Shown: positions 26,547 through 37,319, counted from the stretch's first letter. The stretch: DNA of 41,508 nt from JAYSSF01 sp043772005 (GCA_043772005.1 JAYVGP010000019.1:1-41508), one strand, 5' to 3'. The notes: generated by a model from the sequence alone, not told the origin. Numbers and translations are program-made.

Positions 26547-27011
26547 TTATGTAGAGAGACCAAGTATTTTTTTGAAAAAGTGATTAGCTCTGGAAGAGAA
26601 GAGTCATTGAGTCTCAAGAGCCTTGACTGATGAGATAGAGTTTTCACGACCTTGACCATAATCCACTTCAGATGTGGTGTATAGTTCAGGATCGAGTTTG
26701 ATTGTGGTTGATCTTGTTATTTGAGATCTAAGATTTTTCAAGTCAGTTTCATTGTCTTTTAGCTGCTCAAACTGCTCACGTAGTTTTTTGGCTGTAAGCT
26801 TTTGTTCTGCATCAATTTGAATTTGTTTCATAAGAGTATTGAGGTGTTCCAGAGACATACTAAGTTGTTCTATCTGCTGTGTGTTATTGGATTCATTGTG
26901 ATCATTATCAACTGAGTCGATTTCTATTTGAATCTGTTTAAAAAGTTCATCAATATTGATTCATCAATTATTGATTTGTTCTTGATTTGATCAGTGTTGT
27001 TCAATGTTCAT
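26547..27011 (-). CDS. Hypothetical coiled-coil protein, 154 residues
   Basis: Gln/Asn/Glu-rich and helical: coiled coil about residues 24-105 with LRSQITRS at its end, then an extended region (IKLDPELYTTSEVDYGQGRE) and a basic C-terminus FFKKILGLST. No membrane segment. The layout suggests a scaffolding protein, no family seen. It lies 24 bases upstream of the Nudix gene on the same strand and 54 bases after the PriA-like gene, so these three may be one operon. Confidence 0.5.
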
Positions 27012-27065
27012 TATCTTAACATACCCAATCTGAGCAAAAAAACAAGCTGAAGTTTGAGTATTTTT

Positions 27066-27809
27066 TTATGTATTTGTGGTAAGTATGCATCAGTAGTAAT
27101 GTGCCATCAGTTCACATACACGGGCGATGTCATATCTAGGTTCCTGCTGGGATTTATAATACCATTTATGCGGATCAACGAGGATGATCTGACTTAGATT
27201 TCAGTAATCCCAGAAACATTCGCCAGGAGTACATACGATTGTTTTCTCTACTCACGGTGTTTTCTTTTCTCAGGTATTCGCTGTTGCTCCTGTGTTGCTA
27301 TTTTCTCCATGTTTGATATCTCGAAAGAGCTTGATATCTTGATTGATGGTATGTTGAGATCAGATTGCTTGATCGAGTGTATAGTGGTATTGGTCTTGTT
27401 GATTGACAATAGTTCGCCGATCGGGCATGATGATGAGAGTTAATTTCTCACTTGAGGCTTTTTTTGCAGTTATTTTGCTAGAAGAGAGAGGTGATTTCTT
27501 TTTAAGGAGCTTGGAGATGTCGTTGGGAAGATAGAGTTTGATGATATTGGTATAAGTAGTGTAGTATTCGTAGACGAGGTGATGAATTAAATTTAGAGTT
27601 ACAGAGCTAAGGAGCTGAGGAGCGACGGAGCTGAGGAGAGAGGGAGCTAACCCTACTTTATATAGGTGTGGTCGATGAATTGTATCACCCAGTACGAGGT
27701 AGTAGTTATCTTGGTTATCGCTGAGACAATCACCCACGGTCAGACTATTATCTTGATGAGAGACAATTGATTGATTGATAAAAGAGTTATTGAGTTGGTA
27801 GAGAAACAT
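27066..27809 (-). CDS. Truncated, degenerate PriA-like protein
   Basis: 247 residues, about a third of PriA. The second half aligns with the first helicase lobe: LTLIIMPDRR (family llLvPE), INQDIKLF-CGA-DIKHGE (family W..i..G), TIVCTPGECFWDYGNLSQIILVDPHKWYYKSQ (family rSA.FaPf.nLglIivDEEHd.sYKq; given in two overlapping parts: TIVCTPGECF and NLSQIILVDPHKWYYK) and PRYDIARV (family PRYhARDvA). The DEEH box is DPHK and no Walker A is visible, and the frame ends (TAA) just where GSATPS should come. It cannot be an active helicase; a DNA or PriA-partner role is possible. A GAGCTGAGGAG-type repeat is translated in frame near residues 55-70. Confidence 0.55.
27604..27650. repeat. In-frame GAGCTGAGGAG tandem repeat inside the PriA-like gene
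   Basis: GAGCTAAGGAGCTGAGGAG, a spacer, GGAGCTGAGGAG and GGAGCTAA within 47 bases. On the coding strand it gives the duplicated peptide APSLLSSVAPQLLSSV. The words resemble those at 8147-8174 and 35132-35173. Confidence 0.7.
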
Positions 27810-27850
27810 ATGAAGTGCAAAAATCAAGAATGAATGATTATTACTTTACC

Positions 27851-28306
27851 TTATAATATGATGATTTCAGGGTCAGGAATTGTGTCATGCTGATGTGTAT
27901 GGTATTTGAGTATAAGTCAACAACTAATGAGCGCGATATTTTTGATAATATATTGTCACACAATGGTAAATGCAAACTGAATACTTGAATTACACGGAGC
28001 AGTACATAACTCAGGAGTGGATATAAATGGTATAAAGGTTCCCATCATATGAGCGATAAATAACCAAAATCAAAATCTTTGGAACCGCTTGAGATGTAAA
28101 AATAATAATCAGATTATCACTTCCCATACTCCTAATAGTGGATAGAATCGACCAAAATCAACAAACGTAATTGATTGTAATATGAGGTCTTCTGCTGGTG
28201 ACCCACCAACCAATTTAAGTCAACCGAATAAAATATAAATGATCGCCATAGATCGTTGAGTGAAGAGAATCACGGGCTGTTGGATGTGTATTTTATTGTG
28301 AGTCAT
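27851..28306 (-). CDS. DoxX-like small membrane protein
   Basis: 151 residues, four hydrophobic helices. Residues 17-40 SMAIIYILFGGLKLVGGSPAE, written here in parts as SMAIIYILFGG and LKLVGGSPAE, match the DoxX/YkgB pattern (sla.vy.wfG..Kl.g.sPa), followed by LLGVWEVIIGLLF, a HMMGTFIPF helix and GQYIIKNIALI. Function unknown for this branch, inner-membrane. Four in-frame UGA. The CGA codons (TQ-CGA-S, FG-CGA-FY) and CGG (LK-CGG-FQ) do not decide between Arg and Trp. Confidence 0.7.
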
Positions 28307-28408
28307 GATTTGGGAATAGAGTTAGTATAATGTATGGTATATAAATCCTGTCTTGTAAAACAACTTGAAAATAAGGCTTTAATCGATACATTGCTTGTAT
28401 TGTGGTAA

Positions 28409-28481
28409 GCCGCGGTAGCTCAGCAGGTAGAGCGCACCCATGGTAAGGGTGAGGTCACGGGTTCGATTCCCGTTCGTGGCT
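28409..28481 (+). tRNA. tRNA-Thr (GGU)
   Basis: 73 bases, complete cloverleaf: acceptor GCCGCGG/TCGTGGC with two G-U pairs, D-arm GCTC-AGCAGGTA-GAGC, anticodon arm CACCC-ATGGTAA-GGGTG with anticodon GGT, T-arm CGGGTTCGATTCCCG. Discriminator T, CCA not encoded, T run behind it. Confidence 0.95.
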
Positions 28482-28494
28482 TTTTTGTTTATAA

Positions 28495-28517
28495 GAAAAC
28501 TCCGACTTAGTCGGAGT
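28495..28517 (-). terminator. Rho-independent terminator of the PKD gene
   Basis: On the minus strand ACTCCGA-CTAAG-TCGGAGT followed by four T and an AT-rich stretch, about 75 bases after the stop at 28594. Confidence 0.8.
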
Positions 28518-28593
28518 AGTGGAAACTAAAATATCTTAGTATTCAGGAAATTAAAATTTTTCTTCCAGCTAAATAACTTGCAAAGAGACTATT

Positions 28594-31500
28594 TTACCCA
28601 ATTGCTTCAGATTCTTCTTTTTGTTTTTTACGAGCTTTGAGCGCGAAGTATACGACTGCTCATACGAACATCAGACCAAGTACCACAATACCAATAATGA
28701 TATATTTGAGTACGGTAGAGAAGTTGCTTGATCCTTTTGTTTCGCTAGGAATTGGTTTGAGGTCAGGATCTGTAGTATCAGAACCACAACTCGTTATAGC
28801 TACATCTTTGTATGTAGCAATATCACAAATTTGTTTTTTGACTACCTCATAGTCTTGTGGGTCGAAGTTCCCTGTATCTACTTGTTGCTTGATGACTCAT
28901 AAGACATTAGTCAGTTGTGAGATTACAAGATCTCTATCTCATCATGCTGTATTAAGCTGATCAAAATATGGTTGTAATTGTTTCTTGGTTGTATCATCGA
29001 CGAGTGTAAGGATCTCTGCTTGCGCTTGAGCTACCTTATCACTGCCTTGAGCGGCTTCACTACTGGCGTTTTTCATGCCTGCGAGCAAGGTCTGGATACG
29101 AGTAGTAGTAGATTTATCAAGATTTGATCCTCACTGAGTCAGATTTTGTATATCAATCACATATTCTGTCATTTTGGCCGTATCTCATAGGTTACTTCTG
29201 AGTCATAAGAGCGCTTGTTGGAGTTGGTTGGTTCCACTCATCGTACTCAATGCTGTTACGATGGATGTGATCTCTTGTGCTTTGGTATTATCTGCAGGAG
29301 CGATGCTTGTTTGATTGTCAATAAGACTGACTTGGATCGGTGTAGTACCTGCTTGTGTGGTGACAGCAATTGAGACTGCAGGAGCAATAGTGTCAAACTT
29401 AATTTGGTGTAATGCATTACAAACGAGATCTTTATCATTGGTACTGTTACCGTCTGCGTTGTTATCTTTGGCTCCATTGGTATCGATCGAACAAGTACTG
29501 CCACTATGTGCAACATAGATTGAGAGGGTATTATTGAGTGCTTTGCCAATTGCTACAGTTTTACCACTACCATTGGTTTGAAGTTGAGGGAGAGTGACAA
29601 TATTAGTTGCACTAGGGTTGATTGGAGCTTGTATATCGATGATTTGTCTTATGTTTTCTACATTACCATAGGCATCTTTTACTTCGAGTTTAACGATATA
29701 TTTACCGTAACTTGGATAGTCAAAGATAAATGATTTTTGATTATTGACAATATATGATGTATCAGTGTTACAGTATTTCATATTCATACAGTAGCTGATC
29801 GTGCTATCCTTGTCTGCTCATAGTGTAAGATCGGTAATAAGGATTTTTTTATCAATGATTTGATAGATGAAGTTTGGTCTGAGTCATTTTTTGACGATCA
29901 TTGTATCTCCATATCATACTCCCACTTTACCTCTGTATAGCACTTTGACTTTGGGTTTGTATCATTCGTCAGATGATGGAGTAGTGTAGGTGTGAGTTAC
30001 TTCATCAAGCTTAGTAGTGAGATCGTCGATTCCATCTCCATCAAAATCATATTTGAATACTCTTGTGCCTATAAAATCACCTCTGGATGAGAGTAACTTA
30101 GAGTTGGTGGTAAAGGTTACAGTTTCTCCTACCTTGGCGTTGGTTTGGGTAGATTTCATAGTGACGACGGGGATGTCTCATGACTCTCCTCATTTTGGCT
30201 TCAGGAAGATGACTGGTCACTTACCAATTACAGATTCTGATCTGACACTCTCATCATCATTGTCAGTAAGCTTAACCCCGAAGACATATTCTCCGGCTTC
30301 ACGTGATAGTGCAAACGTCACTGAGTTTGTATTACCAGGTGTAATCTTGAGGTCAAGAATTCTATCTGGATCGTCAGACTTATAATAATACCATGTATAA
30401 TAAGAAATATATCCATCGTTGTCTATGGTGTTGTCGGCAGTAAGTCTTACGACGAGTGGCTCAAATGTTTCAAAGCTGGGGTCGCTTGATTTGTCATTAA
30501 AGAACCCAATACCTGCTTCATTACCATATTGAGGGAAGCTGACTGAGATATTGCCGATTCTAGGTAATGCGTTTCTGACTTTGAAATAGATGGTCTTTTT
30601 GTCTTGAGTGGTCTGAGCTTGGTCTTGTACAGTCATATCGATACTCTGACAGCCAAGTTCTGCAAATTGATGCTTGATACTTTGTGATGTGACTACTTTA
30701 TCATTTTGTGGTTTAAAGTAGATGTTGAGATTAGAGTTTTGACCTTTAGTATTGACACTCATACTTGCATCAATGAACATATTTTGATAACGATCAACAA
30801 GATATGCTGGCTTGCCATCACAGTCACCAATTGGCAAGAGTACATGATTTGCAGCGTCAAACGTCTGCTGTGAGCTTACTTGATACAATGCTACTGGCTT
30901 ATTAACTTCACCTACAAATACCTGTGTTTGGATAGTATTAGATTCCATTTTATCATTGGTGACGGTGAGAGTGACTGGATATACTCATACCTTGGTGTAG
31001 GTGTGTGTAAGTTTATCAAACTGTGACATATGAGTATTGCCGTCGCCCAGATCCCATTCGTAGTTGAGGATTGCTTTGTTTGCTTTGACATTAAAATTGA
31101 CGGCTTGTCACCATACTGCAGCGACTGGATTGATCGACAGAGTAGGTCTGAGTGTGCTATCTACCTTGATCTGTTTGGTGATGTCTGCATACTTGCCATA
31201 ATCATCTCTGACAGTGAGAGTGACTTGATGAGTTCCTACTTGATTAAATGTGATGATTGCTTTTTGCTTGTTGTCAGAATATTGTTCTACCTTGACGACA
31301 TTGGGATTGTCAAATTTCCGCTCATAGCTCAGTTTGTCTCCATTTACTTGATCAACATCTGAGCTTGCCGTAGCATCGAGGATAAACTGTGATGGTTTTT
31401 CTCGTTGTTGTGTAGCAGTGACGGTATATTGAGGTACTGGTTGTGTAGACTCAACATACAACTTATACTGATCAATATTGCTCTGACCTAGCTCATCGAC

Positions 31501-32706
31501 GACAGTCAGCTTAATAGTATATAATCATGGTTTGGAAAATTGTTTGTTAATCTGACGAGCTTGGATGGTATCATTGAGTGATCATGATGGATCATATACC
31601 TCTCGTTTGTATGTTTTGAGCTTACTGGTAACTGCATAACTGTTGCCCCCATCAAATAAGAACTTAGTACTAGTCGTACCTTGCTCGGGGCTTGCCTTGA
31701 TAGTAGCCACAGGATCAGAGACTACGAGTGGGAAGCTGGCGCTGATCTGATTGTTTTCGTTATCAAAGGTAGTGAGTTTAATACTATATTGCCCATTTCC
31801 TGGGAGCGCTGTCTTGATGACTGTTGGATTTCATTTACCTTCTTGAGTATAGTTGAAGCTATCGCTAGTTACATCCCAGCGGTGAGAGATAATACGACGA
31901 CCACCAGTAGGAGCAGTGCTAGTTCCGTCAAAGACAACTCATTTTTGCGCTTCGGTAGTTCCTATTTTGACAAACGCTGTTTCTCTCATTCTCTTACCAT
32001 TCACATAGATATTGATGACAGCGCTTTGTGGGCTTACATTAATCTCTGCAGTAGTCTCTCCATCAAATACTCATTTGTTCCAATTGACTGATCTGGCAGT
32101 AAGATGTATAATATATTTACTTGGTTTGGTAAAGGTGTGATTGATGACTGGTCATACGCCAAGTGTTTTCTGCACCCCATCAACATCACTAAAATATCGG
32201 TAAAAATTAGCATTTGGGATTGTGTCCTGAGATGGGTCAACACTACTTCTTGCATCCAACGTTACATTGTGTGGAGCAGAACCAGCTGATGGAGTGACAA
32301 TGATATTTGCTTTAACTGTATTTTGTGAATTGATTGTGTTAATAATATCGAGTAGTGGAGTGTAACACTGGTTATAAAAGCTATTAAAATCATCATAGGT
32401 ATATGCAGTACTGAGTCTTTGGCTCGTGATGCGACATTGTTCATAGATAAGCTTATCGTTAGGATTTTGTGGAAGATATTGGAAGACTGACTGAAAGTGC
32501 CCGTTGAGTGCAGAAAATAATGACGGTGGTACGTCGGTGCCTGTCTTACGCAATGCTTCAATTTTGACCATCGCTTCGTTGACTTGTTCCCATGGTCAGG
32601 AGATTTTGTAGTTTGCGTTATATTCGCTTGGAATAGCGGCAAATACTCATCCAATCGAATAGACGAGATACAGTCAGAATACGGCAATTTTCAATGATGA
32701 TTTCAT
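28594..32706 (-). CDS. Giant PKD-domain surface protein, membrane-anchored
   Basis: 1370 residues in one frame. Signal peptide at 1-26, a helical N-terminal part (30-130), then at least seven Ig-like/PKD units to about residue 1000 with repeating cores such as LNYEWDLGDGN, YISYYTWYYYKSDDPD, FKYDFDGDGIDDL and closing TYTKVGVYPVTLTV strands. A helical stalk follows (1100-1330), then a C-terminal membrane helix YIIIGIVVLGLMFVGAVVYF and a basic tail. Likely an adhesin or surface scaffold. All segments between UGA codons are in the same frame. CGA at 32197-32199 and 31603-31605 and CGG at 31318-31320 lie at the Trp of the PKD YxWxF core; CGA at 31402-31404 is neutral. Monocistronic, own terminator. 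Confidence 0.85.
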
Positions 32707-32809
32707 AGTTGATGTATAAGATATACTTTCTATAGATTATATTGATGACTTGCATTGGCGTCAAATTTGAGTACTCTATTGTATTGTTTTATTTTTGACA
32801 TTTTACAAA

Positions 32810-33250
32810 ATGTATTGTCCGCATTGTGCAGCAGTGGATACCAAGGTAATCGATAGTAGGTTGATTGATAATGGGACGACCGTACGTCGTCGTCGTGAGT
32901 GTGAGTCTTGTGAGTATAGGTTTACGACGTTTGAGCGTAGGGGTATGGTCGAGATGATGGTGATCAAAAAAGATGGAAGCAGAGAAGCATATAATCGTAG
33001 TAAGATCCGTACCGCATTGACACTTGCATTTGCCAAGAGACATGTGAGTAGTGAGCAGATTGAGCAACTGATCGACTGACTCGAGATTAATCGAAGCTAC
33101 AAGTGATCAGAGATTGCAGCATCTCGTATTGGTGATGAAATGATGGCGATGCTCAAGGAGACAGATCAGGTAGCATATATTCGTTATGCTTCGGTATATC
33201 AGGCCTTTGATGGGGTAGAGGATTTCAGGCAAATTGTGAAGGGTAGTTAA
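32810..33250 (+). CDS. nrdR: Transcriptional repressor NrdR
   Basis: 146 residues, standard length about 150. Zinc ribbon MYCPHC ... CESC with VIDSR, VRRRRECESC and RFTTFER between, then an ATP-cone (VIKKDGSREAYNRSKIRTAL) and the C-terminal DQVAYIRYASVYQAF motif. It senses ATP/dATP and represses ribonucleotide reductase genes via NrdR boxes. Start at ATG 32810, not the in-frame TTG 15 bases upstream. Two in-frame UGA. No nrd gene is in the window. Downstream gap 33251-33417 has one small hairpin TCCCT/AGGGA near 33300 without a T run and no gene. Confidence 0.95.
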
Positions 33251-33417
33251 AGATTGAGCAACAGCGGAACAAAAGTGAACATTTTAAAGAGTATAAGTCC
33301 CTGAAAAAGGGAATCTCCGTGAGTGGGAAAGGATGATCAAATTGGATGAAAGTAGGTTGGATTTTGACGTAAGAACACTATACTAATCTCTATTCATTTG
33401 ATAGATTATTTTTTGCT

Positions 33418-33633
33418 ATGAATCACACTTTTTCTCTTGCGTCTGACTATATCGAGCTCAATAAGCTGCTCAAAGTGCTCTCACTGGTTGAGAGTGGGTG
33501 ACACGCCAAGAAAGTAATTACTGAGTGACTCGTGAGCGTCAATGGAGCAGTTGAGACTCGCATCCGCAATAAGCTCAAAGTAGGTGATGTGGTACTATTT
33601 GATAAATCACAAATTATAGTGCAAAGTGCATAA
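33418..33633 (+). CDS. S4-domain RNA-binding protein (YbcJ/RqcP-like)
   Basis: 71 residues. The whole protein is one S4 domain: YIELNKLLKVLSLVESGGHA, then VITEGLVSVNGAVETR and KLKVGDVVLF (YbcJ form: I.L..lLK..gl..sGG.AK..I..G.V.VNGE.e.RK..Kl..GD.V). The GG in ESGGHAK uses GGG and UGA. Binds structured RNA, perhaps the ribosome. Only the downstream gap holds repeats. Confidence 0.85.
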
Positions 33634-33670
33634 TATATTTTTCTGGATTGCCGCGTTATTTCGTTTCACT

Positions 33671-33699
33671 ATCCTAAAGGACTAGCTTCGCATCGCACC
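33671..33699. repeat. Dispersed intergenic repeat, copy 1
   Basis: ATCCTAAAGGACTAGCTTCG followed by CATCGCACC, resembling 41427-41460 (TCCTAAAAAAGGATTAGCTT, then TGCGTCGCATTGCA). Directly followed by the hairpin CTCGT-AATG-ACGAG. Lies between the S4 gene and the RlmD-like gene, with an AT-rich block (33728-33770) next to it. Confidence 0.6.
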
Positions 33700-33772
33700 T
33701 CGTAATGACGAGTACTCTGAGATAATAAACTTATAAACTTTAAAAACTTTACGAACCTTAAAAACCAAACTT

Positions 33773-35320
33773 ATGACCTATAGAAGCAAAAAACCAAAAA
33801 TCCTTACCAATATTACGATCACAAAGCTGTGACATGGCTGAGTGGGTATCGCTACTGCCGAAGATGGTCGTACAATCATTGTGAAATGAGGTGTATTGCC
33901 GGGATCACTCGTGGACCTCAAAGTAGTCAAATCTCGCAAAGATATGATCGAAGCACATGTGCATGAGCTCCATGGACTCGACCCAACGATCGCCAATTGA
34001 GAAGTCTTATGTCCACACTACTTACACCACCACGGAGGTCAGATTATGCCCGATCATAAACATGGTTGTGGATGATGTAAATGGCAAATCATCAATTATC
34101 CTCAGCAGTTGGTCATGAAGCGTGATATTGTGGCGGAATGTATGATGGTCATTCAGAATAAGATTGATCAGATTGGGGGAGTACCACTACCACTGACGAC
34201 TGAGGAGATTTTTGGGTATCGTAATAAGATTGAGTATAGTTTTGGTAAGTATATCACAGGAGGAAGTAAAAAGGACAAGGACAAGGAGGAAAGCGAAAGA
34301 ACTCCAAGACAAGAACACCATCGACAGCTCGGGTTTCATCGTCAAGGTCAGTTTTCTAAGATTATTGATATTGATCAGTGTTATCTGACAGATGAGAAAA
34401 TGAGAGCGGTATTTACCTACTGTAAAGAATTGCTTAAAACTGCAGGTTTGCCAGTATATGATCAGATGAGGCATGAGTGAGTGCTTCGTCACCTCATGAT
34501 TCGTCAGGGTAAACATACTGACCAGATCATGATTATTCTATCAGTGGCAGATCAGCAAGCAACATTGCGTGATATGGCGATACTGCGTCAGACTCTTCTT
34601 AATGATCCCAAACTTCGTGAACTCGTCACAACTGCCGTATTGGTAGTGAATAATGGATTAGCTGACATCATCTATGATCGTGATAGCCAATCAGAGGTAC
34701 TGTGGGGTGATGGTTTGATCCGTGAAGAACTACATTTTGATGAGACAAAACTGTCCTTTGAGATCGCTCCAACAGCATTTTTCCAGACGAATACGCTGGG
34801 TGCAGAGTTACTGTTCCGTACCGCTCGTGATATGATTGGTGAGGTCAAGGGTACGTTATTAGATCTTTACTGTGGTGCTGGTACGATTGGGTTGTGTCTG
34901 CTTGCTCAGGGAATCGGATCTCGTCTCGTCGGTATTGAGCTCGTCGCTGCTGCGATTGATAATGCATGGATCAATGCTCGCATCAATGGCTTGGATGGTA
35001 CATGTGAATTTTATGCTGGGAAGGCAGAAGATATTATCAAGGAGCAAAAGCTTAATCTGACAGATCTTGAGTGTATCGTCGTTGATCCACCACGTGAATG
35101 ACTTCATCAGGATGTGGTTACATTTCTTCTTGAGCTAAAGGCCTGAGCTAAAGCTAAAGGGCAAGAGCTAAAATTATGCTATATCTCATGTAATCCAGCA
35201 ACATTGGCCAGAGATTTGGCACTCTTGACGGTAGAATGAGGATATGAGTTGACTGCTTTGCAGCCCGTCGATATGTTTCCACATACTCATCATATTGAGA
35301 ATATCGCGGTGATGAGATAA
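33773..35320 (+). CDS. rlmD: 23S rRNA (uracil-5-)-methyltransferase, RlmD/RumA-like
   Basis: 515 residues, slightly long. N-terminal TRAM-like part (KILTNITITKLGHGGVGIAT, then GVLPGSLVDLKV), a Cys cluster with CPHYLHHHGG and HGCGGCKW, likely an iron-sulfur site, EIFGYRNKIEYSFG, then the Rossmann methyltransferase domain with LLDLYCGAGTIGL, VGIELV, VVDPPREGLH and the catalytic CYISCNPATLARDL. Methylates a uridine of 23S rRNA to m5U; RlmC/RlmD/TrmA-type targets cannot be separated from sequence alone. A GAGCTAAAG-type repeat is translated between VVDPPREG and ISCNP (about seven extra residues). A CGA occurs at HH-CGA-QLGFH. UGA codes several conserved Gly. Confidence 0.88.
35132..35173. repeat. 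In-frame GAGCTAAAG repeat inside the RlmD-like gene
   Basis: GAGCTAAAG, GAGCTAAAGCTAAAG and GAGCTAAAA within 42 bases, encoding a Lys/Ala/Gly-rich insertion between the DPPREG and SCNP motifs. Same word family as 8147-8174 and 27604-27650. Confidence 0.65.
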
Positions 35321-35327
35321 TTGTAAG

Positions 35328-35357
35328 TTGACATATTTTTGCATTTGATGAGATAAT
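35328..35357 (+). promoter_or_regulatory. Promoter of the 3D/peptidoglycan-binding gene
   Basis: TTGACA at 35328-35333, 18-base spacer, GATAAT at 35352-35357; start codon at 35399. Confidence 0.55.
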
Positions 35358-35398
35358 CATCATAATATAATCTTAATTTCATTTGATTATTTCAACCA

Positions 35399-36757
35399 AT
35401 GATTTCTGATTCGTGTAAAATTTTTTCATTTACTTCCCCCCTTGTTCAGGGATTTCCCTTCTACTCTCAAGGGGCACTCAGGTCAGGGATTCACTTTTGT
35501 TCCGCTGTTGTTCTACTCTTATGTTTTTTACCTATAGCTGTTCAGGCTCAGAGTGTGGAAGCGGCAATTTTATCTAATCCAACATCTTCTGTGATAACTA
35601 CCAGTTCTCAACCAGTAGTACAAGCTGTTAGTCAGACTAAAATCTCATCATGAGATACTCGTGCTCCATATTCTGGTTGTATTGAGCAATTATTTAAGGT
35701 TAGTGGATATTACTCACCAAAACCTAATCAGAAAGTCTATACTCGTGATACTTATGAGCAAGAGATTAAACTTAATGGTCGTTGAGTTAATGGAGCATCG
35801 GGGATGCCTGTATTCAACGGTATGATTGCAGCACCCAAATCTTACACTTTTGGCACTATTATGGTATTGCCATGATTGGGTATTGGGCAGGTGCAGGATA
35901 GATGATGAGCAATTGTGGCGTCTGACTGATATGATCGTATTGATTTGTGGTTGGGAGAGTGAGATGAGGGTATTCATCGTGCTAAGTCGGTAGGTCTGAG
36001 ATGGGTGATCGGACGGTATTGCCCTGGACCAGTGACGAAGAATATCGGTTTTGATTATGCTAAGATTCCCCAGTATACAAATTTTGTGGATGTAGCATTC
36101 TGGTCTATTGATCAAAACATTGGTCGTAGTGGTCCGCTTGTTACTAAGGCACAATCCTATCTCAGATCACTGTGATATCTGACCAATGATACTATCCCAT
36201 GAATCTATGATCAACAGATGCGTGAACTTGTCTGCCGTTTCCAGATTGATCAGCTGTGACTCAGTGGTAGTGAGGATTATTGTGGTGTGTTAGGCCCCCA
36301 GACTCGTGGTACCCTCAAGAAGATGCTCATCAAGAAATGAGTAGTGTTAGATGGGTCTATTTACTCACTATCCAATACAAAGACGATTTCATCACTATTT
36401 ACTCAATCCAATGTGCGTCCTGCATGGAACTATCAATTAGAAGCGACTACTCTCCTGGTTACTACAGGATCATTTTGATCCGTAGCACTTAACTTCAATG
36501 CGATAAAAGCATCTTTCACTCCTTCTCCAGAGCTTGGAGACGAATCAAATGATATTATTGTGTTGCAGAAAATCCTCAAAGAAGAAAAGCTCTTCAATCG
36601 TAAAATTACTGGGTATTTCTGATCAATTACTAAGGCTGCACTTGTTCAATTTCAACTTACACATAAACTGATTGACTCACTACAACATCCTGCGGCCTGA
36701 TATATTGGTCCATCTACTCGTTCCCTTTTGGTTCAAAAACAGAAGAAACTACAGTAA
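35399..36757 (+). CDS. Exported 3D-domain protein with two peptidoglycan-binding domains
   Basis: 452 residues. A hydrophobic export segment (about residues 38-56, VVLLLCFLPIAVQAQ) comes only after an unusual 35-residue leader encoded by a C- and G-rich repeat-like stretch (35435-35490). Residues 130-215 form a 3D domain: AAPKSYTFGTIMVLPGLG, VASDGYDRIDLW (three Asp, family hallmark; seen in MltA and Sps-type wall lytic proteins), then GLRWVIG. Two PG_binding_1 units follow (about 242-320 and 375-450: VTKAQSYLRSLGYL, LQKILKEEKLFNR and QFQLTHKL). Probably binds and trims peptidoglycan. Many UGA. A CGG lies at VIG-CGG-YCPG. Next gene follows after 81 bases. Confidence 0.8.
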
Positions 36758-36838
36758 TCTAAAGCATTCTTGACTCGAAGAGCGATATCATTATATTCTA
36801 GTTTATCTCGCTTAATGCGATCTTTATTCTTAATGTAT

Positions 36839-37264
36839 ATGATGAAACGTTTGGTGTGAGTATTGAGTATGTTTGCTTTGGTTTTGGTGTTGTCTGGCTG
36901 TGGTTCAAAAACTACGACTACATCTTCACCTGCAATAACAGAACTTGCTAGTTGTTTGACAAAAAATGGTGCAACTTTTTATGGTACTGAGTGGTGTCCT
37001 CATTGTAAGGATCAAAAGAAATTATTTGGTGATGCTCTTGCGCAGGTTAATTATATCGATTGTGATAAAAATAGTCCTGCATGTGCTAGCGCATGAGTCA
37101 AATGATATCCTACATGGGTATTTGCTGATGGTAGTACGCTTGTTGGTACACAATCGTTGGAGGCACTGGCTGCTAAGTCATGATGTAGCTTTGCTCCTGA
37201 AGCACTCGTTGCAGATGAGCAACAAGCAGCAGTACAAGAAGCAGAAGTTGCTTCTGGTAAATAA
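36839..37264 (+). CDS. Thioredoxin-fold lipoprotein (VKOR-associated type)
   Basis: 141 residues. Lipobox LSGC at residues 20-23 after a hydrophobic signal. The thioredoxin-like domain has active site WCPHC in FYGTEWCPHCKDQKKLFG, then VNYIDCDKNSPACASAGVKG (an extra CX6C-type pair) and cis-Pro YPTWVF; SLEALAAKSGC closes it. Such domains are fused or paired to VKOR for extracytoplasmic disulfide formation, so it is probably a membrane-tethered oxidoreductase. An ATG three bases downstream is an equal start. A Gln/Ala/Glu-rich tail ends the protein. Confidence 0.85.
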
Positions 37265-37319
37265 TATTATTTGAAATGTGAGTTAATAGTCTTAAATGTA
37301 ACGTATTATAAATCAAAAA

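Noticed and set aside
32034..32289. Small ORFs on both strands within 32034-32289
   Set aside because: Other-frame shadows of the PKD gene, whose single frame runs from 32706 to 28594.
33290..33320. Terminator or riboswitch after nrdR
   Set aside because: Only a five-pair TCCCT/AGGGA hairpin without T run or further conserved structure.
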